Source: Chloroflexota bacterium
GTDB taxonomy: Bacteria; Chloroflexota; Anaerolineae; Anaerolineales; Villigracilaceae
Length of the DNA: 5,358 nucleotides
Assembly (NCBI GenBank): GCA_021812905.1
Contig: JAKAMM010000139.1
Coordinates: forward strand, 1-5,358
Direction: 5' to 3'
The notes under the pieces were generated by a model that saw only the letters and a program-made list of their open reading frames with translations, was not told the origin of the DNA and made no database searches. The translations under genes and the position numbers were made by a program. Of the stretch, positions 1 through 5,358 are shown piece after piece. Each line of letters starts with the position of its first letter. The first letter of the stretch is position 1.

Positions 1-1
1 C

Positions 2-133
2 TGGCTTGCTAACAGAACTCTGGAAACGCACGACATCCTGGCTTCAGGAGATTTTTACAAAGTCGCCGTCTTCTCGACGGATAAATTTGAGAGAATGACT
101 TCTCGGATTGTAATTTCGACTGGCGTGACTTAA
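2..133 (+). CDS. Possible C-terminal end of an upstream gene (partial, uncertain)
   Basis: A frame is open from the window edge for 43 codons and ends in three consecutive in-frame TAA codons (131-139). The peptide contains the stretch DFYKVAVFSTDKFERM and ends in SRIVISTGVT, which is protein-like but matches no family I recognise. It is not a RecA C-terminus as I know it, although recA often precedes recX. Against a gene: a second frame is also open (3-98), third-position composition is not distinctive, and the stretch contains three short perfect hairpins (36-49, 66-80, 91-104), so it may be non-coding. Only the upstream sequence would settle this. Confidence 0.25.
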   Translation, partial: WLANRTLETHDILASGDFYKVAVFSTDKFERMTSRIVISTGVT

Positions 134-137
134 TAAT
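108..137 (+). promoter_or_regulatory. Weak sigma-70-like promoter candidate for recX-rny
   Basis: TTGTAA at 108-113 (4 of 6 matches to the -35 consensus) and AATAAT at 132-137 (5 of 6 to the -10) are separated by 18 nt. If used, transcription would begin near 144 and leave a leader of about 145 nt before recX. No better pair is seen closer to the recX start. AT-rich hexamers occur by chance, so this is a candidate only. Confidence 0.2.
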
Positions 138-139
138 AA

Positions 140-289
140 CCTCACGCGACTAATCTACCTCCCATCCGCTTCTCGCGGGACCTGGGGCCGGTTTTCCAAC
201 CCAGACTCTTATGCACAGCTGAGGCCGTTCATCTGCACTGCAACACAGTGCGACACAAGTCGGCAGGTTCTTAGCTGTGTCTGTGTTTA
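140..289 (+). other. Gene-free leader upstream of recX with clustered inverted repeats
   Basis: No open frame of note on either strand. Small inverted repeats are packed together: CCGC/GCGG (166-169/175-178), extended by CCCA/TGGG (161-164/183-186); an alternative CTGGG/CCCAG (182-186/200-204); CACAGCT/AGCTGTG (214-220/273-279), whose right arm lies 10 nt before the recX ATG; and inside it GCACTG/CAGTGC (235-240/246-251) and CGAC/GTCG (251-254/259-262). These could make a structured 5' UTR or simply be chance pairings. I see no tRNA, known riboswitch core or LexA box. Confidence 0.35.
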
Positions 290-943
290 ATGCCGAAGAT
301 CACTGCCCTTCAACCCCAGAAGCGCGACCCCCAGCGAGTGAATATTCACCTCGACGGAGAATACGCCTGCGGGCTGGCCCGCATTGTGGCCGCCTGGTTA
401 AAAGTTGGACAGGAACTGAGCGATGAAAAGATCGCCTCGCTGCAGGCCGAGGATGCCCGCGAGCGCGCATACCAACAAGCTCTGCTTTTCCTGAGCTACC
501 GCGCCCGCTCCGAATCCGAGATCAGGCAGAATTTACGCAAGCACGAAATTCCTGAAGAGGTCATCGAGCAGACGCTCGAACGGCTTCGCGAGAATCGACT
601 CGCAGACGACGACAAATTTGCCCGCGCCTGGGTGGAAAATCGCAACACCTTCCGCCCGCGCAGTCGGCGAGCGCTTTCAGTCGAGCTTCGACAAAAGGGT
701 CTTTCAGATGAGGCGGCGCAATCTGCGCTGGCCGGTTTGGATGAGGAAGCCCTGGCCTACGAAGCAGGCTTGAAAAAAGCACGCCGCCTCCAGGTCCTGG
801 AATGGAACGAGTTTCGCAAGAAACTATCCGAATTTCTGGCCCGCCGCGGGTTTCCATACTCCGTCATCGCGCCCACCGTATCGCGCATTTGGAACGAGAC
901 GCACGCGGAGCAAAATACAATTGACAATGAGGAAATCTTATGA
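290..943 (+). CDS. recX: Regulatory protein RecX
   Basis: RecX binds RecA filaments in the cytoplasm and modulates (usually inhibits) RecA recombinase and coprotease activity. The 217-residue product shows the family layout of tandem three-helix repeats. A charged N-terminal region (1-30, containing VNIHLDGEYACGL) is followed by a first repeat with the hallmark ALLFLSYRARSESEIRQ at 64-80 and a helix pair to about 118. A second repeat covers about 123-150 (SRRALSVELRQKGL), and a third lies near 165-201 (ARRLQVLEWNEFRKKL, then ARRGFPYSVI). The length is within the family range. The ATG at 290 is chosen because an in-frame TAG lies at 272-274 and the encoded MPKITALQPQ matches how relatives start. 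No Shine-Dalgarno is visible before it (TGTGTCTGTGTTTA), so initiation may be weak or depend on leader structure. Its stop overlaps the rny start by 4 nt, indicating one transcript. recA is not in the window; it may lie further left or elsewhere. Confidence 0.93.
   Translation: MPKITALQPQKRDPQRVNIHLDGEYACGLARIVAAWLKVGQELSDEKIASLQAEDARERAYQQALLFLSYRARSESEIRQNLRKHEIPEEVIEQTLERLRENRLADDDKFARAWVENRNTFRPRSRRALSVELRQKGLSDEAAQSALAGLDEEALAYEAGLKKARRLQVLEWNEFRKKLSEFLARRGFPYSVIAPTVSRIWNETHAEQNTIDNEEIL
929..933 (+). promoter_or_regulatory. Ribosome binding site of rny
   Basis: GAGGA lies 6 nt upstream of the rny ATG at 940, inside the last codons of recX. With the ATGA overlap (rny ATG 940-942, recX TGA 941-943), it fixes the rny start and suggests translational coupling. 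Confidence 0.75.
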
Positions 944-2466
944 ACCTAATTAGTATCATGGTGGACATCCTCGTGCTGGTTGTGGGTGTGGCCGCCGGCT
1001 ATTTCTTTCAACGCTATCAACAAGACCGAGCCCTTAAAAACCAGCAGGATAAAGCCGAAAATATTTTGAAGGTCGCCAGCGAACAAGCGCGGCTGATCGA
1101 AAGCCAGGCGCGTGAAAGCGCAACCAAGATCGTGCAGTCCGCCGAAGGCGAGATCAAAGAGCGGCGCATTGAATTGAACCGCGATGCCGAACGCATGGAT
1201 AAGCGCCGCACCGAGCTGGAAGCGCGCGCCGACAAACTCGAACAACGTGAACAGGCATTGAACAAGCGTCAAAGCGCCGTGGATAAACGCGCCAATGAAA
1301 TCGACAGTTTGTACGGCCAGGAAATGTCCAAACTCGAACAAATCGCGCAATTGACGCAGGATGAGGCCAGGAAGGATTTGTTCGCTGCGGTCGAAAAGGA
1401 AGCCCGCGCCGACATGGCCCGCATCTATCGTCAGATCGAGGCCGAGGCGCGCGAGGAAGGCGAGAAGCGCGCCCGCAAACTCATCGCGGATGCCGTTCAG
1501 CGTGTTGCATCCGAACACGTTGCAGAAGTGACCAGTTCGCGCGTCACCTTGCCGAACGAAGAGATGAAGGGCCGCATCGTTGGCCGCAATGGACGTAACA
1601 TCAAGGCCTTCGAACAGGCCGCCGGTGTGGATGTGATCGTGGACGACACGCCTGAATCCGTGACGATCTCGTGCTTTGATTCGGTGCGACGCGAAATAGC
1701 ACGCCGCGCCCTCACCCGCCTGACAGTGGATGGACGCATTCATCCCGCTCATATCGAAAAGATCATCGAGGAAGAAACCAAGGCCGTTGACAAGATCATC
1801 AACGAGTCTGGCGAACAAGCCGCCTTCGACGCGGGCATCGCCGGGTTGCATCCCGAAGTGTTGCGCATGATGGGACGTTTGAAATTCCGCACTTCATACG
1901 GACAGAATCAACTGGCGCACGCGGTGGAAGTTTCAAAACTGGCCAGTATTCTGGCATCCGAATTGGGCGCAAAAGTGGACCTCGCCAAACAGGGCGGTTT
2001 CCTGCACGATATCGGCAAGGCCATGGATCACAATCAGGAAGGCACGCACGCTTCTCTCGGCGCAGAGTTTTGCCGCCGCTACGGCGTGAATTCAATTGTG
2101 GTCAACGCGATTGAATCGCATCACCATGAAGTTGACCAATTGACCATCGAGGCTGTGATCGCTGAGGCCGCCGACGCCATCTCCGGCGCTCGTCCGGGTG
2201 CACGCCGCGAAGATCTCGAAGCCTACATCAAACGCATCCGCACGCTTGAAGAACTGTCCATGTCATTTGAGGGTGTGGCACAGGCATTTGCAATCCAGGC
2301 TGGACGCGAAGTGCGCGTCATCGTCAAGCCGGATAACATTGACGATCTGGCCTCCGCCCGGCTGGCGCGTGACATTGCCAAGAAGATCGAAGAGACGATG
2401 CAATATCCGGGACAGATCAAAGTCACCGTGATCCGCGAGACGCGCGCGATGGAATTTGCGAAGTAG
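940..2466 (+). CDS. rny: Ribonuclease Y (membrane-anchored endoribonuclease)
   Basis: RNase Y is a metal-dependent endoribonuclease that initiates mRNA decay and processing at the inner face of the membrane. The 508-residue product is close to the usual length of about 520. Order of parts: an N-terminal transmembrane anchor (about 4-23, ISIMVDILVLVVGVAAGYFF); a long charged coiled coil (about 28-195); a KH RNA-binding domain with GRIVGRNGRNIKAFEQAAGV at 211-230 and VDDTPESV at 234-241; then an HD phosphohydrolase domain. HD landmarks are His327 (QLAHAVEVSK), the LHDIGK motif with H356/D357, H370, the ESHHHE cluster (392-397) and D412 in AADAISGARPGARRE. The C-terminus carries the family signatures FAIQAGREVRVIVKPD and YPGQIKVTVIRETRAMEF. 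All expected metal ligands appear present. In the KH loop I read GRNG where Bacillus has GREG, a minor change. It is co-transcribed with recX, and its transcript probably ends at the hairpin at 2626-2665. Confidence 0.97.
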   Translation: MNLISIMVDILVLVVGVAAGYFFQRYQQDRALKNQQDKAENILKVASEQARLIESQARESATKIVQSAEGEIKERRIELNRDAERMDKRRTELEARADKLEQREQALNKRQSAVDKRANEIDSLYGQEMSKLEQIAQLTQDEARKDLFAAVEKEARADMARIYRQIEAEAREEGEKRARKLIADAVQRVASEHVAEVTSSRVTLPNEEMKGRIVGRNGRNIKAFEQAAGVDVIVDDTPESVTISCFDSVRREIARRALTRLTVDGRIHPAHIEKIIEEETKAVDKIINESGEQAAFDAGIAGLHPEVLRMMGRLKFRTSYGQNQLAHAVEVSKLASILASELGAKVDLAKQGGFLHDIGKAMDHNQEGTHASLGAEFCRRYGVNSIVVNAIESHHHEVDQLTIEAVIAEAADAISGARPGARREDLEAYIKRIRTLEELSMSFEGVAQAFAIQAGREVRVIVKPDNIDDLASARLARDIAKKIEETMQYPGQIKVTVIRETRAMEFAK

Positions 2467-2477
2467 CCATTGAAATA

Positions 2478-2625
2478 TCATTGCGAGCCGAGTTATTTGC
2501 GGCGACACTTGCACCGCACTGCGTTCCCAGCACCTGCGGCTCTGGGCAGGTGTGGTGCAGTGCAGGTGAGCAATCTCCCTTTTATTGAGGAGACTGCTTC
2601 GGAGAAGAACACTCCTCGCAGTGAC
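2478..2625. repeat. Composite palindromic intergenic repeat (TCATTGCGAG ... CTCGCAGTGA type)
   Basis: The outer arms TCATTGCGAG (2478-2487) and CTCGCAGTGA (2615-2624) pair with a single G/T wobble. Inner arms GCAATCTCC (2570-2578) and GGAGACTGC (2589-2597) pair around a short loop with one mismatch. The pattern TCATTGCGAG, then AGCAATCTCC, then its inverse, then CTCGCA(A/G)TGAC resembles short dispersed palindromic repeats I know from several bacterial genomes. It lies wholly between rny and the terminator, where it could be transcribed as part of the rny 3' UTR. A second palindrome (2506-2568) interrupts the left half. No transposase is present, so this is a non-autonomous element. Copy number elsewhere in the genome cannot be judged from this window. 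Confidence 0.7.
2506..2568. repeat. 63-nt palindrome nested inside the 2478-2625 repeat
   Basis: The ends CACTTGCAC (2506-2514) and GTGCAGGTG (2560-2568) pair over 9 bp with one wobble. Pairing continues after one mismatch with GCACT/GGTGC (2516-2520/2554-2558) and closes with CCCAG/CTGGG (2526-2530/2542-2546). CACCTGC/GCAGGTG (2531-2537/2546-2552) is an alternative inner stem. Removing the unit would rejoin GCGGCGA with AGCAATCTCC, close to the uninterrupted form of the surrounding repeat. I infer that it was inserted into that repeat. Confidence 0.55.
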
Positions 2626-2665
2626 ATAAAAAATTGGGACGGCATCCGCCGTCCCAATTTTTTAT
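2626..2665. terminator. Bidirectional intrinsic terminator between rny and the MFS gene
   Basis: A perfect 18-bp inverted repeat (2626-2643 / 2648-2665) with loop ATCC. The GC-rich core TTGGGACGGC / GCCGTCCCAA is flanked by six A on the left and six T on the right, so it gives a hairpin plus U-tract on either strand. It serves rny (plus) and the transporter operon (minus). The transporter's TAA stop (2662-2664) lies inside the U-tract. Confidence 0.93.
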
Positions 2666-3900
2666 CGGTCAGGTAAATCGCGTTTCCAAAAAACCGGAAT
2701 GACAAAAAATAAAATTACGATCAAGACCAATGCTCCAAGCAGAACTGCATGTGGCGCGCCTTCAACACCTCCCAGCCATTCGGCCAGCGCACCGCTTCCC
2801 AACGCGCCTAACGATGGCAAACCAATTAATGTGACTGTATATAAACTCATCACGCGTCCACGCATTTCGTTCGGAACAGAAAGTTGGATAAATGTGGAAA
2901 TGATGGTTGTAAAAACGGTGGAAGTGACACCCGCAATGATGAGCATGACCATGCCCAAAATGAAAGATGGACTGATCGAAAAAACGATCAACGATAAACT
3001 GAAAACAAGTCCGCTGACGAGCATGACCGCGCCTTGATGAGGAACGCGCTTGAAAGAAGCCAGCCCGAACGCGCCGATCAATGCGCCGCCGCCAGCCGCC
3101 GCCAATAAGAGGCCGTATCCTTGCGAACCTGCACGCCAGAGGTCGCTGAAGGCAGGGAGCAAATTCTGATAAGAACGTCCAAAGATTGCGCCGAGCGATG
3201 AAAGCGCCAGCAAAGCCAACACCAATTTATTATGGGCAGCATAATCCATGCCCTTTATAAAGGTATCGCTAAAAGTGGTGTGCCGACCTCCGCTGTGCGT
3301 CCGCACATCTCGCATGGATGCAAGCGCAAAAATCACCGCCAGAAAACTAACACCGTTGATGAAAAACAATGTGCCTGCGCCCAGCGGCGCGAGCATCACA
3401 CCCGCCAATGCCGGACCTACCAACGCCGCGCCGGTGTAGGTTGCGGAATTAAGAGACAGCGCATTGAGTAAATCTCCCGGCTGGACAAGATCGGGAATCA
3501 GCGCCTGGCGCGCGGGATTATCGAACGCCAGCAGTGCCGCGCCAACAAAGGATGCCAGCAAAATATGCCAGACCTGCACCAAGCCCATCCACGTTAAAGC
3601 GGTCAGGACAAATGCCGTGAGCATTTGCATCGTCTGTGTGAAGAACAGCAGGCGGATGCGATGCACGCGATCCACGACTGCGCCTGCCAGCGGCGGCAGA
3701 ATAATCATCGGGACCGCAAAGCTCAAACCCAATATTCCCAGCCAAAGCGGAGAGTTTGTCAATTGCAAAACAAGCCAACCGTTGGCAACGTTTTGCATCC
3801 ACGTGCCCATGTTGGACACGATCAAGCCCGACCAGATCAATTTAAAGTTGCGATATTGCAGGGCGGCAAAGCGCGCCTGAGGTGCTTGATTGGCTTGCAT
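2662..3900 (-). CDS. MFS transporter, MFS_3/EntS-like exporter
   Basis: An integral membrane major facilitator protein, probably an exporter driven by proton exchange; its substrate cannot be read from sequence. The 412 residues give about 12 hydrophobic segments in two halves, with a short central loop near 200-215. Family landmarks: the N-terminal FAALQYRNFKLIWSGLIVSNMGTWMQ region (11-36), the loop 2-3 motif with DRVHR (77-81), FDNPARQALIPDLV (126-139) typical of the MFS_3/enterobactin-exporter group, and VPNEMRGRVMSLY (342-354) in the second half. The frame stays open upstream to a start at 4290, but those 130 residues are the antisense-frame shadow of the hydrolase gene and are not MFS-like. 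The ATG at 3900 lies 1 nt after the hydrolase TAA and is preceded by GGCGGA, so it is chosen. The pair is surely co-transcribed and probably translationally coupled. Its stop lies in the shared terminator. Confidence 0.93.
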   Translation of the reverse strand: MQANQAPQARFAALQYRNFKLIWSGLIVSNMGTWMQNVANGWLVLQLTNSPLWLGILGLSFAVPMIILPPLAGAVVDRVHRIRLLFFTQTMQMLTAFVLTALTWMGLVQVWHILLASFVGAALLAFDNPARQALIPDLVQPGDLLNALSLNSATYTGAALVGPALAGVMLAPLGAGTLFFINGVSFLAVIFALASMRDVRTHSGGRHTTFSDTFIKGMDYAAHNKLVLALLALSSLGAIFGRSYQNLLPAFSDLWRAGSQGYGLLLAAAGGGALIGAFGLASFKRVPHQGAVMLVSGLVFSLSLIVFSISPSFILGMVMLIIAGVTSTVFTTIISTFIQLSVPNEMRGRVMSLYTVTLIGLPSLGALGSGALAEWLGGVEGAPHAVLLGALVLIVILFFVIPVFWKRDLPDR

Positions 3901-3901
3901 G

Positions 3902-4546
3902 TTATTCCGCCGAACTTCCCACGAACGGATTAAATTTCTTCTCATGCCCCACCGTCGTCTGCGGGCCATGACCGGAAAGCAGACGAGTGTGATCGGGCAA
4001 AGTAAAGACCTGAGTGCGGATACTATTTTCCAACGCAGACCAATCACCGCCGGGCAAATCTGTCCGGCCGACGGAACCGGCAAAGATGAGGTCGCCGCAG
4101 AAACAGACGTCAGCCGAGGAAACGTAAAAGATGCAGTGGCCGGTTGTGTGTCCGGGCGTGAAGCGGACTTCAAATTCCACACTGCCGAGGCGCATAATTT
4201 GTCCCTGATAAAAATCAATGGTCGGTTCGGGGCCGGGATCGATGTTGAATCCAAACATCGGCCCGCCGCCCGCCGCGCGCCAAAGAACATGATCGTTCGG
4301 ATGCAAAGCCACGAGCGGAAGCGGATTCAGCGCGTCGGCAATTGCGCCCGCGCCGCCGATGTGATCGAAGTGCGCGTGCGTGTACCAAAGATGTGCGATG
4401 CGCCAATTGCGCTTCTGCGCTTCAGCGAGAATGACCTGGCCGTCCCAGGCTGGATCGATGACCGCCGCGACTCCGGTTTCGGAATCGGCAACGAGATAGG
4501 CATTGGTTTGAACAGGGCCAAGAGTGAAGGTAACAATTTCAAGCAT
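3902..4546 (-). CDS. MBL-fold metallo-hydrolase, glyoxalase II-like (YcbL/GloC type)
   Basis: A cytoplasmic metallo-beta-lactamase-fold hydrolase of 214 residues. The closest characterised type is the short YcbL/GloC glyoxalase II, which hydrolyses S-lactoylglutathione-like thioesters; the true substrate is not certain. Metal ligands are all visible: THAHFDH (56-62, giving H57, H59, D61, H62), H133 in TPGHT, D152 in CGDLIF and H193 in SGHGP. GSVGRTDLPGGD (157-168) and the HEKKFNPF tail (201-208) are typical of this subgroup. It lacks the long C-terminal substrate domain of classical GloB. The start at 4546 (MLEIVTFTLGPVQTNAYLV) matches relatives and has a weak GGA 7 nt upstream. An ATG at 4558 would add MDFS. 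A GTG at 4624 would run through the palindromic repeat and is rejected. It lies between two MFS genes, and the downstream one begins 1 nt after its stop. Confidence 0.92.
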   Translation of the reverse strand: MLEIVTFTLGPVQTNAYLVADSETGVAAVIDPAWDGQVILAEAQKRNWRIAHLWYTHAHFDHIGGAGAIADALNPLPLVALHPNDHVLWRAAGGGPMFGFNIDPGPEPTIDFYQGQIMRLGSVEFEVRFTPGHTTGHCIFYVSSADVCFCGDLIFAGSVGRTDLPGGDWSALENSIRTQVFTLPDHTRLLSGHGPQTTVGHEKKFNPFVGSSAE

Positions 4547-4561
4547 GGAAAAATCCATTTC

Positions 4562-4621
4562 AAAAAATGTTGGTCTCGATACGGCGGCGATGGTCGAGTG
4601 GCCGAAGGCCGTATCGAGACC
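4562..4621 (-). terminator. Possible terminator or attenuator between the MFS and hydrolase genes
   Basis: Read on the minus strand, a perfect 14-bp stem (GGTCTCGATACGGC, 4621-4608, with its complement at 4585-4572) is followed after AACA by six T (4567-4562). The loop of 22 nt holds part of a competing hairpin. The ATG at 4558 and the preferred start at 4546 lie just beyond the T-run. It could stop or reduce read-through from the upstream transporter gene. The 4-nt gap before the T-run and the repeat origin of the stem make function uncertain. Confidence 0.4.
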
Positions 4622-4640
4622 CACCGCCTACTCGACCAAC
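4569..4640. repeat. Interlocked palindromic repeat (GGTCTCGATACGGC / ACTCGACCA type)
   Basis: Order of arms on the plus strand: A GGTCTCGATACGGC (4572-4585), B TGGTCGAGT (4591-4599), A' GCCGTATCGAGACC (4608-4621) and B' ACTCGACCA (4630-4638). A/A' (14 bp) and B/B' (9 bp) are both perfect but cannot form together as simple hairpins. Outer GTTGG/CCAAC (4569-4573/4636-4640) and GGCGG/CCGCC (4583-4587/4624-4628) also pair. The consensus GGTCTCGATACG...ACTCGACCA resembles palindromic repeats dispersed in actinobacterial and Chloroflexota genomes, as I recall them. The element fills most of the gap between two minus-strand genes. Confidence 0.75.
4591..4621. repeat. Inverted inner copy of the same repeat unit
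   Basis: This 31-nt unit has TGGTCGAGT, a palindromic centre GGCCGAAGGCC (4600-4610) and GTATCGAGACC. Its reverse complement has the same layout as the flanking halves (GGTCTCGATACGGCGG to the left, CCGCCTACTCGACCA to the right). The simplest reading is that one copy lies inside another in opposite orientation. Confidence 0.55.
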
Positions 4641-4646
4641 GAAATC

Positions 4647-5358
4647 TTATTCCGGCATGGCCTCGACATGAACCGGCTCGACATGTTTTGAGCGCGGAAT
4701 AAAAGCAATGCTGAGCAGGAACACAAATCCAATTGCAGCCAATCCCACCGGATACATCAGCGCCGGATCGCGTTCATATAAAAATCCGGCAATGATCGGC
4801 GCCAGCAGGGACGAGGTCGAGCCGATGGTTTCGGCAAGCCCATACGCCAGTCCCATCTGCGATTCATGCACAAGCGGGCGCACCAGCGCGATTCCCAGTC
4901 CGCGCAAAACACGATAACCGCCAAGTAAAAAGTATGCCAGCGAAAATTCCCAGAAGCCCGTGCCTTTCCAGATCAAAAAAGCAAAGGCGGCCACGCCGAG
5001 TTGACCGAGGAAAAATCCGGTGCGCGCTTCCAACAGTCCAAGAATAAAATTCAAAGCGGAATTTCCGATGCCGCCAATCGAACCCAGCAGGCCGATTTCA
5101 CTCAATGAAAGCGCACGCTGGCTCTCCAGAAAGTTTGGCGTAAACGGCTGCGGCAAATACATCGCCACCACAATGAAAAAATAAATTCCGATAAAAGCCA
5201 GGAAGCGCCGATTGCGAAACACACTTTCGGGCGGATCAGCCGGGTCGTGATGATCGCGCGGCTGCGTCTCGATCAAAAACAGGAACACAAGCGAAATAAC
5301 AAATAGAATCGCCGAAACAAGAAATACCGTGCGAAGGCCCTGGTGATCGCCTATCCAG
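4647..5358 (-). CDS. MFS transporter, C-terminal part (5' end beyond the window)
   Basis: The visible 236 residues cover roughly the second half of a major facilitator transporter in the cytoplasmic membrane; substrate unknown. Hydrophobic segments lie at about 9-29, 51-69, 86-108, 111-129, 136-156, 170-193 and 202-221. The first is probably TM6, and the hydrophilic stretch after it (ETQPRDHHDPADPPES, 30-45) is the usual central loop. The second half has the glycine-rich IGLLGSIGGIG (88-98) and YGLAETIGSTSSLLAPIIAG (172-191). The tail is polar and acidic (RSKHVEPVHVEAMPE). The frame stays open to the window edge with membrane-like sequence, so the internal GTG at 5286-5288 is not the start. 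It differs clearly from the MFS gene at 2662-3900 and is not a duplicate of it. It is upstream of the hydrolase on the same strand, but a palindromic repeat with a T-run lies between them. Confidence 0.9.
   Translation of the reverse strand, partial: WIGDHQGLRTVFLVSAILFVISLVFLFLIETQPRDHHDPADPPESVFRNRRFLAFIGIYFFIVVAMYLPQPFTPNFLESQRALSLSEIGLLGSIGGIGNSALNFILGLLEARTGFFLGQLGVAAFAFLIWKGTGFWEFSLAYFLLGGYRVLRGLGIALVRPLVHESQMGLAYGLAETIGSTSSLLAPIIAGFLYERDPALMYPVGLAAIGFVFLLSIAFIPRSKHVEPVHVEAMPE

Noticed and set aside
36..56. TCCTG-GCTT-CAGGA hairpin followed by TTTTT as a terminator
   Set aside because: The stem is only 5 bp and the run of T is short and offset. It also lies inside a possible reading frame, so support is too weak.
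100..200. tmRNA-like look of the stretch TAATAATAACCTC followed by a CCTCC/CCGC-rich hairpin
   Set aside because: No resume codon with a tag ending in AA, no tRNA-like 3' end with a TTCGA loop and CCA, and too little length before recX.
946..1851. 301-residue minus-strand frame opposite rny
   Set aside because: It is an antisense shadow of the coiled-coil and KH coding sequence, phenylalanine- and leucine-rich as expected from the complement of charged codons, with no family signature.
2470..3037. Short plus-strand frames over the intergenic repeat and the MFS 3' end
   Set aside because: They are shadows of the repeat and of the minus-strand transporter, with no ribosome binding site or family match.
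3901..4290. N-terminal extension of the MFS frame (130 extra residues)
   Set aside because: It overlaps the hydrolase gene in another frame, is arginine- and proline-rich rather than membrane-like, and the MFS fold begins just after the ATG at 3900.
4547..4624. N-terminal extension of the hydrolase to a GTG at 4624
   Set aside because: The extra residues are translated from the palindromic repeat, and relatives start at or near MLEIVTFTLG.
3890..4702. 270-residue plus-strand frame opposite the hydrolase
   Set aside because: The opposite strand carries all metal-binding motifs of a known family; this frame has no recognisable domain and crosses gene borders and the repeat.
5286..5288. GTG as start of the right-edge MFS gene
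   Set aside because: The frame continues upstream to the window edge with membrane-like sequence, and only half of a transporter would be encoded from here.
1..5358. CRISPR array, integrase, toxin-antitoxin or defence system
   Set aside because: No regularly spaced direct repeats and no such protein motifs are present; all sizeable genes fall into known housekeeping or transport families.

Overview
The window looks like a chromosomal segment of a moderately GC-rich, non-enterobacterial bacterium. I favour a member of Chloroflexota, class Anaerolineae, because of the RecX N-terminus, the recX-rny pairing and the style of the intergenic palindromes. That assignment is recognition and inference, not a database result.

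Layout. Positions 1-289 hold no convincing gene. There is a short open frame running in from the left edge that ends in three consecutive TAA codons at 131-139, followed by a leader of about 150 nt rich in small inverted repeats. The plus strand then carries a translationally coupled pair: recX (290-943, RecA modulator) and rny (940-2466, membrane-anchored ribonuclease Y), joined by an ATGA stop/start overlap. After rny comes a convergent intergenic region with a nested palindromic repeat (2478-2625) and a strong bidirectional intrinsic terminator (2626-2665). The stop codon of the opposing gene lies inside the terminator.

The minus strand carries three genes read right to left. First is the C-terminal part of a major facilitator transporter (4647-5358, cut by the window edge). 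Next is a 214-residue metallo-beta-lactamase-fold hydrolase of the glyoxalase II-like (YcbL/GloC) type (3902-4546). Last is a complete 412-residue MFS_3/EntS-like exporter (2662-3900) starting 1 nt after the hydrolase stop. The hydrolase and second transporter are almost certainly co-transcribed. The first transporter is separated from them by about 100 nt occupied by an interlocked palindrome (4569-4640) followed by a T-run on the minus strand, which may act as a terminator or attenuator.

The protein-coding genes are all recognisable families and I see no new enzymatic system. The least ordinary content is in the non-coding DNA: two different palindromic repeats, each apparently interrupted by another palindrome, both in intergenic gaps next to transporter genes. 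This suggests repeat-into-repeat insertion of small non-autonomous elements.
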